NCBI GenBank assembly: GCA_030151845.1 | Contig: JASLCM010000222.1 | Location: 1-5,336, forward strand | Length of the DNA: 5,336 nt | Origin: Bacteroides sp. | GTDB lineage: Bacteria; Bacteroidota; Bacteroidia; Bacteroidales; Bacteroidaceae | Direction: 5' to 3' | In this document: piece after piece, positions 1 through 5,336 of the stretch | Position numbering within the stretch: the stretch's first letter is position 1 | Layout: every line of letters begins with the position of its first letter | Notes under the pieces: generated by a model | The model's input: only the letters and a program-made list of their open reading frames with translations | Told to the model about the DNA's origin: nothing | Database searches by the model: none | Translations under genes and position numbers: made by a program

Positions 1-1410
1 AAAGAAGAGGGAACAGACTACTACACCATTGATCGTCAGAAGTCGAGAAAAGCGGCCTTCTTCACCAACTTAACTTATTCTTATCAAGGGAAGTATACAT
101 TGAATGGAACCTTGCGTTATGAAGGAACGAATGACCTAGGGAAATCTCGTTCTGCTCGCTGGCTACCCACCTGGAACGTTTCTGCAGCATGGAATATGCA
201 TGAAGAAAACTTCTTCAAAGAGTGGGAACCTACCCTTTCACACCTAACCTTAAAAGGATCTTACAGTTTAACTGCTGATAGAGGTCCAAGATGGGTAACC
301 AACTCTAGAGCAGTTATTAAAAGCTACACTCCTTGGAGACCCTCCAGCAGTGTTAGTGAGTCGGGATTAACCATCCAAAGCTTAGAGAACAGCTCATTGA
401 CTTACGAGAAAAAACATGAGTTAAACCTAGGTTTTGATGCAGGTTTCTTAAACAACCGCATCAACTTGGTATTTGACTGGTATCGCCGTAACAACTACGA
501 CCTTATTGGTATTGTAAATACACAAGGGCTTGGTGGAGAGATTACAAAATATGGTAACGTTGCATCGATGAGATCAAGAGGTTCTGAGTTTACAATTAGT
601 ACAAAAAACATTCAGACTCCAGAGTTTTCATGGACAACTGATTTTACCTTCTCACACAGTAAAAATACAGTTACTGAACTAGACAATAAGGTACGAGCAA
701 TCGATCTTGTAACCAGCAGTGGTTTTGCCATGGAAGGTTATCCTGTTCGTTCTCTATTCTCGTACGACTTTAAAGGACTGAATGATGAGGGGTTACCTAC
801 TTTTATTAACGAAGAGGGCAATCTAGTAACTTCCGACATCAACTTCCAAGAGCGAGAAAACCTCGATCATCTGGTATTCTCAGGAAGTATCGATCCTAAA
901 CAACAAGGGGGGTTAGGAAATACCTTTGGTTATAAAAACTTTAAACTCAACCTATTTATAACCTACTCTTGGGGCAATGTAGTTCGTTTGGACCCAGCCT
1001 TTAAAAACAAGTATACAGATTTAACCTCTATGCTTAAAGAATATAAGAATAGATGGGTAGTTCCTGGCGATGAAAAATATACCAATATACCTGTCATTGC
1101 AAGTAAAAGACAAAACAGAAATGATAGATACCTAAGTAGAGCTTACAATGCCTATAACTTCTCTACTGCACGTGTTGCTAAAGGAGACTTTATTCGCATG
1201 AAAGAGATCTCACTCTCTTATGATTTCAATAAGGAGCTCATTAGAAAATGGAACCTATCCAATCTATCTTTAAAACTTCAAGCAACTAACCTATTCTTAA
1301 TCTACGCCGATAAGAAATTAAATGGACAAGACCCTGAGTTCTTTAATGCAGGTGGAGTAGCTACTCCTGTTCCAAAGCAGTTTACTTTAACACTTAGATT
1401 AGGACTATAA
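1..1410 (+). CDS. SusC/RagA-family TonB-dependent outer-membrane transporter, 5'-truncated by the window (C-terminal 469 residues)
   Basis: The reading frame is open from base 1 to the TAA at 1408-1410. A TTG at base 100 is internal: the 33 codons before it (YYTIDRQKSRKAAFFTNLTY and so on) already match SusC barrel sequence. Family members are usually about 1000-1100 residues, so the signal peptide, carboxypeptidase-like domain, TonB box and plug are off the window and only beta-barrel remains. Recognisable blocks, numbered from base 1, are a barrel strand with NGTLRYEGTND (about 34-44), LTLKGSYSLT (about 82-91), NNRINLVFDWYRR, a GLGGE...YGNVASMRSRG segment, MEGYPVRSLFSYDF, GNTFGYKNFKLNLF and a late DFIRMKEISLSYDF followed by LQATNLF and GQDPEFF. 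These are typical of the C-terminal half of SusC. The protein would move substrate through the outer membrane using TonB-ExbBD energy, with the SusD protein encoded next as its lid. It ends in ...TLRLGL rather than the common terminal phenylalanine. The family is confident; the substrate is unknown, with a peptide favoured from context. Confidence 0.95.
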   Translation, partial: KEEGTDYYTIDRQKSRKAAFFTNLTYSYQGKYTLNGTLRYEGTNDLGKSRSARWLPTWNVSAAWNMHEENFFKEWEPTLSHLTLKGSYSLTADRGPRWVTNSRAVIKSYTPWRPSSSVSESGLTIQSLENSSLTYEKKHELNLGFDAGFLNNRINLVFDWYRRNNYDLIGIVNTQGLGGEITKYGNVASMRSRGSEFTISTKNIQTPEFSWTTDFTFSHSKNTVTELDNKVRAIDLVTSSGFAMEGYPVRSLFSYDFKGLNDEGLPTFINEEGNLVTSDINFQERENLDHLVFSGSIDPKQQGGLGNTFGYKNFKLNLFITYSWGNVVRLDPAFKNKYTDLTSMLKEYKNRWVVPGDEKYTNIPVIASKRQNRNDRYLSRAYNAYNFSTARVAKGDFIRMKEISLSYDFNKELIRKWNLSNLSLKLQATNLFLIYADKKLNGQDPEFFNAGGVATPVPKQFTLTLRLGL

Positions 1411-1424
1411 AATAGATGATTATG
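1411..1424 (+). promoter_or_regulatory. Translation start region of the SusD gene, with two candidate ATGs
   Basis: In-frame ATGs lie at 1416 and 1422, giving MIMKRIK or MKRIK. There is no Shine-Dalgarno-like purine block. The ATG at 1422 sits in ATT-ATGAAA, the same context as the starts at 2995 and 3897, and it gives a signal peptide beginning MKR like the MKK of the next two lipoproteins. I therefore prefer 1422. The 1416 start would add only two residues and cannot be excluded. Confidence 0.5.
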
Positions 1425-2975
1425 AAACGAATAAAATATATATTAGCTAGTGTAGTGTTGCTTGCAGCTGTTGGTTGTGACTCCTACCTAGACACATTAC
1501 CAGATAACCGAGCCGAAATCGATTCTCCTGAAAAGGTTGAAAAGTTATTGGTTTCTGCCTATCCAACATCGGAATACATTACGAGCACAGAGTTATCTAC
1601 AGATAACGTAGATATAAATGGAGCAAATAACCCAAATGGAAGCTTACTTCAAGAGCAACTCTACAACTGGGATATCATTACAGATAATGCTAACGAAGCT
1701 CCTAAAAGAGTATGGGAAGCCTGTTACAGTGCTATAGCTTCGGCCAACCACGCTCTTCAAGCCATTGAAGAGATGGGAACCCCCGAAAAACTACTTGGAG
1801 CAAAAGGAGAAGCTCTAGTAGCTAGAGCCTATAGCCACTTTATCTTAGTCAACATGTTTGCTCAACACTACAGCGAACAACATAGCGATAAAGATTTAGG
1901 AATCACCTATATGAGAGAACCCGAAACAGAGCTTAACCCCAAGTATGAGAGGGGTACGGTTAAGGAGACTTATCAAGCGATAGAAGATGATTTATTAGAA
2001 GGCTTGCCCCTTCTTTCTAAAACAAATTATACCGTTCCTAAATATCACTTTAACCAACAAGCAGGATATGCTTTTGCCTCTAGATTCTACCTCTACAAAG
2101 GAGATATGGAGCAGGTGATCAAATACGCTGATCTTGTACTAGGAAACAATCCATCGAATCTATTGAGAGACAATGCCTACTTGGTTAGTGTTCCAGAGTC
2201 TTCTCGATACAAAGAGTACTCATCTCCAAAACTAAAGAGCAACTTACTCTTAACAACAGCTGTTTCACAGGTAGGTGTTATGTTTGGTCCATACCGTAAT
2301 TTTTCTAGATATGGACATGGTAAAATGATATCCGACAATGAGACACTACAAGCAGAAGGACCTTGGGGGAAATGGAGTTCTAGTACTTTCTACCTGTTTC
2401 CACACATTTATGGAGGTACCAATATGGATAAAGTACTTTATCCAAAACTCCCTTATCTCTTTGAATACTCAGATCCAGTTCAAGGGATTGGTCTTCCACA
2501 TACGGTAAACGTAGCCTTCTCTACCGATGAGACCTTACTTAATAGAGCAGAGGCCAAAATTAGACTAAAAGATTATGCCGGTGCAGTAGAAGATATGAAC
2601 TTGTGGATGCAAGCCTATATAAAACTCTACAAACCAGCAACCGTTCAAAGTTTGGAGCAGTGGGCTAGCAAATTTGCATACTACACTCCTGAGCGTCCGA
2701 CTCCTATTAAGAAGATCGATCCTGATTTTGCGATAGAAGCTGGAACTCAAGAGAAATTGATTCAAAGTGTTCTTTACCTTCGTAGGATAGAGACTCTTCA
2801 CCAAGGGCTAAGATGGTTCGATATTAAGCGATATGGAATAGAAGTGACCAGAAGAGTCATTGAAGGAAATCAAGTGGCAAGTGTAGGAAGTACCCTTGTA
2901 AAAAGAGATTTACGTGCAGCCTTCCAGCTTCCTGATGATGTTCTTCACGCAGGAATGGAACCTAACCCTAGATAA
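1422..2975 (+). CDS. SusD/RagB-family nutrient-uptake outer-membrane lipoprotein
   Basis: This is a 517-residue protein, a normal SusD length. Residues 1-18 form a lipoprotein signal peptide (KRIK, then a hydrophobic stretch) ending in AAVGC, with the lipidated cysteine at 19. The next residues, CDSYLDTLPDN, are the classic SusD mature N-terminus. Family landmarks are a helix pair of TPR type with GEALVARAYSHFILVNMF (about 129-146), a second repeat-like helix LNRAEAKIRLKDYAGAVEDM (373-392), and the conserved C-terminal block RRIETLHQGLRWFDIKRYG (454-472). The protein ends with FQLPDDVL...MEPNPR, equivalent to the usual final 'IP..E...NP' segment. By family knowledge it sits on the cell surface, caps the SusC barrel and hands substrate to it. 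It begins 11 bases after the SusC stop, so the two are almost certainly co-transcribed. The middle region (about 255-350), which in SusD proteins carries ligand-binding loops, does not reveal the substrate. A start at 1416 is the alternative. Confidence 0.95.
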   Translation: MKRIKYILASVVLLAAVGCDSYLDTLPDNRAEIDSPEKVEKLLVSAYPTSEYITSTELSTDNVDINGANNPNGSLLQEQLYNWDIITDNANEAPKRVWEACYSAIASANHALQAIEEMGTPEKLLGAKGEALVARAYSHFILVNMFAQHYSEQHSDKDLGITYMREPETELNPKYERGTVKETYQAIEDDLLEGLPLLSKTNYTVPKYHFNQQAGYAFASRFYLYKGDMEQVIKYADLVLGNNPSNLLRDNAYLVSVPESSRYKEYSSPKLKSNLLLTTAVSQVGVMFGPYRNFSRYGHGKMISDNETLQAEGPWGKWSSSTFYLFPHIYGGTNMDKVLYPKLPYLFEYSDPVQGIGLPHTVNVAFSTDETLLNRAEAKIRLKDYAGAVEDMNLWMQAYIKLYKPATVQSLEQWASKFAYYTPERPTPIKKIDPDFAIEAGTQEKLIQSVLYLRRIETLHQGLRWFDIKRYGIEVTRRVIEGNQVASVGSTLVKRDLRAAFQLPDDVLHAGMEPNPR

Positions 2976-2988
2976 CTCCTAAAAGATT

Positions 2989-3008
2989 AGAATTATGAAA
3001 AAAATAAA
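2989..3008 (+). promoter_or_regulatory. Translation start context of the metallohydrolase gene (shared with 3891-3910)
   Basis: The 20 bases around the ATG at 2995 match those around the ATG at 3897 except at one position. In both, AGAATT directly precedes the ATG and the first codons are poly-A rich. There is no Shine-Dalgarno motif. This is the A/T-rich initiation context common in Bacteroidota and supports both start choices. Part of the likeness comes from the similar MKKI signal-peptide codons. Confidence 0.45.
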
Positions 3009-3867
3009 AATACTCAGCTTAATTTTACTCGTTACACTCCTTGCTGGCTGCTCCGACGATAAACTTAGCAGCGAGAGTGTAATAAAAGACCCACAGACTG
3101 AGACCAATAAATTTGACGACTGGATCTTAGAAAACATGGTAAAGGTTTATAACATAGACCTCAAATATAGAATGGAAGACATTGAGTCGGATATGGACTA
3201 CAACTTGGTTCCTGCCAACTACAACAACTCCATTGTGCTTACGCAGATGGTTAAGTTCCTCTGTTTAGAGGCCTATGATACCGTTACAGGGGATACAAAA
3301 TTTATACGCAAAACCTTTCCAAAAATTATTCACCTCATTGGCTCACCAGCCTATAGAAACAACGGAACAATGGTTGTTGGAACAGCGGAAGGCGGACGTA
3401 AAATTACACTTTACAACGTTAATGGAATGATTCCTAACAATGTAGAGTACATGAACCAATTCTACTTCCACACCATTCACCATGAGTTTTCTCACATCTT
3501 ACATCAAACCAAGCCCTACTCTCCTGCTTTTAAAGAGATTAGTGCCGATAAATATGTAACCGATAGCTGGAAAGATACCTCGGATGCTGATGCCTTAAAA
3601 CAAGGTTTTATCTCTCCTTATGCTTCTAGCGCAGTAGATGAAGACTTCGTAGAGTTAATAGCTTTCTACATCACTCTACCTGCAAAAGATTGGGATCAAC
3701 GTCTGGTAACAGCAGGAAAAACTGGCCGTCCTATCATCGAAAATAAGTTTGACATCATCAAAAATTACTTGGCCGATGAGTGGGAAATAGATATTGATCT
3801 CTTGCGTGATGAGGTGGCTAAGCGAATAGCCGATCTAAAGAATCATGATTTTACAGAACTTAACTAG
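2995..3867 (+). CDS. Substrate-import-associated zinc metallohydrolase lipoprotein (HExxH)
   Basis: This is a 290-residue predicted lipoprotein. The signal peptide ends in an ideal lipobox LLAGC (Cys19), and SDDK follows, an acidic stretch resembling the Bacteroidota surface-export signal. The catalytic motif HHEFSHILHQ contains H163-E164-F165-S166-H167: the two histidines should bind zinc and E164 act as general base. Downstream lie a tyrosine (Y209) and EDFVE (216-220), acidic residues that could supply the third zinc ligand; this last assignment is inference. The pattern fits the small lipoprotein metallohydrolases found beside SusC/SusD pairs (TIGR04549-type, related to putative zinc-binding metallopeptidases of the Peptidase_Mx1 kind, named from memory). 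The gene lies 19 bases after the SusD gene. The likely role is cutting a peptide-like substrate at the cell surface before import; the true substrate is not established. The gene ends in tandem in-frame stops, TAG TAA (3865-3870). The HExxH family call is firm; the peptidase activity is probable but unproven. Confidence 0.87.
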   Translation: MKKIKILSLILLVTLLAGCSDDKLSSESVIKDPQTETNKFDDWILENMVKVYNIDLKYRMEDIESDMDYNLVPANYNNSIVLTQMVKFLCLEAYDTVTGDTKFIRKTFPKIIHLIGSPAYRNNGTMVVGTAEGGRKITLYNVNGMIPNNVEYMNQFYFHTIHHEFSHILHQTKPYSPAFKEISADKYVTDSWKDTSDADALKQGFISPYASSAVDEDFVELIAFYITLPAKDWDQRLVTAGKTGRPIIENKFDIIKNYLADEWEIDIDLLRDEVAKRIADLKNHDFTELN

Positions 3868-3890
3868 TAAGTTGTGAACTAAGAAAACAA

Positions 3891-3910
3891 AGAATTATGA
3901 AAAAGATAAA
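3891..3910 (+). promoter_or_regulatory. Translation start context of the DUF4302 gene (shared with 2989-3008)
   Basis: AGAATT immediately precedes the ATG at 3897 and the first codons are A-rich, almost identical to the start of the preceding gene. No Shine-Dalgarno motif is seen. The resulting signal peptide has the expected length and lipobox, which supports this ATG as the true start. Confidence 0.45.
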
Positions 3911-5207
3911 TTTATTATTAATACTTACTCTTGCCTTTGTTCTCCAATCCTGTTTAAAGGACGACAAGGATACTTTCGACTTGAGTGCCTCAGATCGTAT
4001 GGAACAAAGAATCAAAGAGAACAACCAAACTCTCCTTTCGGCCTCAAATGGCTGGGTTATGAGATACTATCCTCAGCAAGATAGAATCTATGGTGGCTTC
4101 TCCATTTTTGTGAAATTTGGAGAAGAGAATCAGGTGTCAGTAATGACTAATGTAGGCGGATCGGAAGCCAAAGAAGAGAGCTACTATTCACTCTCTAGCG
4201 ACAATGGACCAGTACTCCGTTTCGACACCCACAACTCACTTTTCCACTACTTCTCTGAACCTAAAAACCCCGATGGTATAGGTCCGGCAGATAGTGGTAT
4301 GCAGGGCGACTACGAATTCATGATTATTGATGCCACCCCTGAAAAAGTCTTACTTAAAGGGAAAAAATCGGGAAACTACATCATCATGACTCCGATAGAA
4401 GCTGATAAGAAGTGGAACCAATACATGGATGAGATTATCCAAATGGGTAAGAAACTAGCAAAGGTAGAGAAGTATCTTCTTTTAAGTGGAGATAAAGACA
4501 TTGAAGTTTCCCCTCAAAGCAACAACCTTGTTTTTCAGGTTGGCGAAAAAGAGGTCACCATGGCCTATCGATATACGGATAAAGGGATAGAGCTGTATGA
4601 AGCGATTGATGTTGATGGAATAAAAGGACAAATCTTCGACCTACAAGCAGAAGGAGATAAAGAGTTTTTAGTAGATGCCACAACAGGTGCTAAACTCCTT
4701 ATAGCCTCTTACAAACCTCTGCCCAATATCAATGAAATTTTTGCAAATAACCTATGGTATTTTGCATACAGTAAACTAAGTCCAATGACTCAACGCTTCT
4801 GGGATGAGGCGATGAAACAGGGCTTTGCTCCAAATAACATTGTGATGAACCAGATTGCCTTTGGAAAACTAAATGAAGAGATCCAAGGAATGATTTACAA
4901 TGCAAAAGTTGGCGACGAGAGTCCGGCTGTTGGAGGAATGCTTTACGACATCAAACTTGTTGGTAAAGATAAAGTTGAAGTTGTCTTTACTGGAAGAGTT
5001 GTTGGAACAGGAATAGCCTTCTACCAAGATTATAAATTTGGCTTTATCATGTTCCCAGTATCTTCTTGGATGGATGAAATCAATACGTTTGTAATAACTA
5101 CAGACGACCCAGAAGAACCAACTTGGGTGAGGTTAGAAAATATTAAGGACGATAGGTTCTACTTTACATTAAGTTTAGAGCCCATAAACGATCCCTATAA
5201 CTCATAA
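3897..5207 (+). CDS. DUF4302 domain-containing surface lipoprotein, function unknown
   Basis: This is a 436-residue predicted lipoprotein. MKKINLLLILTLAFVLQSC is a lipoprotein signal peptide with lipobox LQSC (Cys19). LKDDKD follows, and its K-D-D matches the kind of acidic signal that sends Bacteroidota lipoproteins to the cell surface. Residues 29-74 carry the hallmark start of the DUF4302 family as I recall it: SASDRMEQRI, then LSASNGWVMRYYPQ and YGGFSIFVKF. Further conserved-looking segments are FDTHNSLFHYFSEP (109-122), GDYEFMIIDATPEKVLLKGKKSG (starting at 137) and an aromatic-rich C-terminal part (NNLWYFAYSKL, 284-294; YQDYKFGFIMFP, 376-387). The many alternating hydrophobic and aromatic stretches suggest mainly beta structure, perhaps two domains joined by the helical region at about 168-195. 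I see no catalytic motif. It starts 29 bases after the metallohydrolase and is the last gene before the terminators. A role in substrate binding or as an accessory subunit of the SusCD complex is inference from position only. Confidence 0.88.
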   Translation: MKKINLLLILTLAFVLQSCLKDDKDTFDLSASDRMEQRIKENNQTLLSASNGWVMRYYPQQDRIYGGFSIFVKFGEENQVSVMTNVGGSEAKEESYYSLSSDNGPVLRFDTHNSLFHYFSEPKNPDGIGPADSGMQGDYEFMIIDATPEKVLLKGKKSGNYIIMTPIEADKKWNQYMDEIIQMGKKLAKVEKYLLLSGDKDIEVSPQSNNLVFQVGEKEVTMAYRYTDKGIELYEAIDVDGIKGQIFDLQAEGDKEFLVDATTGAKLLIASYKPLPNINEIFANNLWYFAYSKLSPMTQRFWDEAMKQGFAPNNIVMNQIAFGKLNEEIQGMIYNAKVGDESPAVGGMLYDIKLVGKDKVEVVFTGRVVGTGIAFYQDYKFGFIMFPVSSWMDEINTFVITTDDPEEPTWVRLENIKDDRFYFTLSLEPINDPYNS

Positions 5208-5227
5208 ATTCTCTCTCAACTGAAGTG

Positions 5228-5245
5228 CCTATGCTTCCTCATAGG
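5228..5245 (+). other. Small inverted repeat after the last gene
   Basis: CCTATG (5228-5233) pairs with CATAGG (5240-5245) around a six-base loop, CTTCCT. It lies 20 bases after the DUF4302 stop and has no T-run after it, so it is not a terminator by itself. It may be a transcript-end stabilising hairpin or chance. An alternative GAAG/CTTC pairing (5222-5225 with 5234-5237) would compete with it. Confidence 0.3.
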
Positions 5246-5270
5246 ATTATGGTTTAACAACTATAAAGTT

Positions 5271-5301
5271 AGTAGCAAAGCAGTGATGCTTTGCTACTTT
5301 T
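5271..5301 (+). terminator. Intrinsic terminator of the SusCD operon
   Basis: AGTAGCAAAGCA (5271-5282) and TGCTTTGCTACT (5287-5298) form a perfect 12-bp stem around the loop GTGA, a GNRA-type tetraloop. The right arm runs into TTTT (5298-5301), then CT. It lies 63 bases after the last stop codon and on the correct strand to end the operon. The T-run is short, which may be why a second hairpin follows. Confidence 0.8.
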
Positions 5302-5309
5302 CTATACTT

Positions 5310-5336
5310 AAAGAGATTCTTAAGAGTCTCTTTTTT
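5310..5336 (+). terminator. Second, tandem terminator-like hairpin (cut by the window edge)
   Basis: Bases 5310-5319 pair with 5324-5333 in a 10-bp stem with one T-G wobble (5317/5326) and a TTAA loop. The right arm ends in a run of at least six T (5331-5336) that continues to the end of the window. It is a backup terminator for this operon. With AAAGAGA on its left arm it could also work weakly for a convergent gene, which cannot be judged because the sequence stops here. Confidence 0.65.

Noticed and set aside
100..102. TTG as the start of a short 436-residue SusC-like protein
   Set aside because: The same frame is open back to base 1 and its 33 codons continue the SusC barrel pattern, so the TTG is an internal leucine codon.
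2565..2804. 79-codon open frame on the minus strand
   Set aside because: It lies wholly inside the SusD gene, opposite its conserved C-terminal helices. The translation resembles no family I know and has no start context like the real genes here.
2976..2994. Internal promoter between the SusD and metallohydrolase genes
   Set aside because: Neither this 19-base gap nor the 29-base gap at 3868-3896 holds a Bacteroidota promoter pattern (TTTG ... TAnnTTTG), and the spacing fits one transcript.
1..5207. Polysaccharide utilisation locus for a glycan
   Set aside because: SusC/SusD alone does not show glycan use. No carbohydrate-active enzyme or SusE/F-type protein is recognisable here, and the one enzyme is an HExxH metallohydrolase. 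Genes upstream of the window could change this.
5228..5245. Hairpin as the operon's primary terminator
   Set aside because: The stem is only six pairs and is followed by ATTATGG rather than a T-run. The hairpin at 5271-5298 is far stronger.
5208..5270. Small gene or RNA gene in the 3' region
   Set aside because: No credible open frame, tRNA-like fold or riboswitch-like structure was seen; only the weak hairpin is present before the terminators.

Overview
The window looks like Bacteroidota DNA, most likely a Bacteroidales-type anaerobe, although the genus cannot be read from it. The reasons are a SusC/SusD outer-membrane import pair, lipoproteins with Bacteroidota-style acidic residues after the lipidated cysteine, AT-rich sequence, and start codons with no Shine-Dalgarno motif but A/T-rich leaders (ATTATGAAA). 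All genes lie on the + strand and are tightly packed, so the window reads as the 3' part of one operon whose promoter is upstream of base 1.

Layout: bases 1-1410 are the C-terminal part of a SusC-family TonB-dependent outer-membrane transporter, open at its 5' side. A SusD/RagB-family surface lipoprotein follows after 11 bases (1422-2975). Then come a small HExxH zinc metallohydrolase lipoprotein (2995-3867, gap 19 bases) and a DUF4302-family lipoprotein (3897-5207, gap 29 bases). The last 129 bases hold no gene. They contain a weak hairpin (5228-5245) and two consecutive terminator-like hairpins (5271-5301 and 5310-5336), which mark the operon's 3' end.

Likely joint role (inference): SusC is the TonB-powered barrel and SusD the lid that captures substrate. 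The metallohydrolase and the DUF4302 protein are predicted surface lipoproteins that would cut and/or bind substrate beside the transporter. No glycoside hydrolase, polysaccharide lyase or sulfatase is present in the visible part. A zinc peptidase-like enzyme is the only catalytic candidate, so a peptide or protein-derived substrate is more likely than a glycan. The real substrate is unknown.

No mobile element, CRISPR array, tRNA, rRNA or riboswitch was recognised. The window is a known kind of Bacteroidota uptake cassette rather than an obviously new system. The open questions are the jobs of the metallohydrolase and of the DUF4302 protein.
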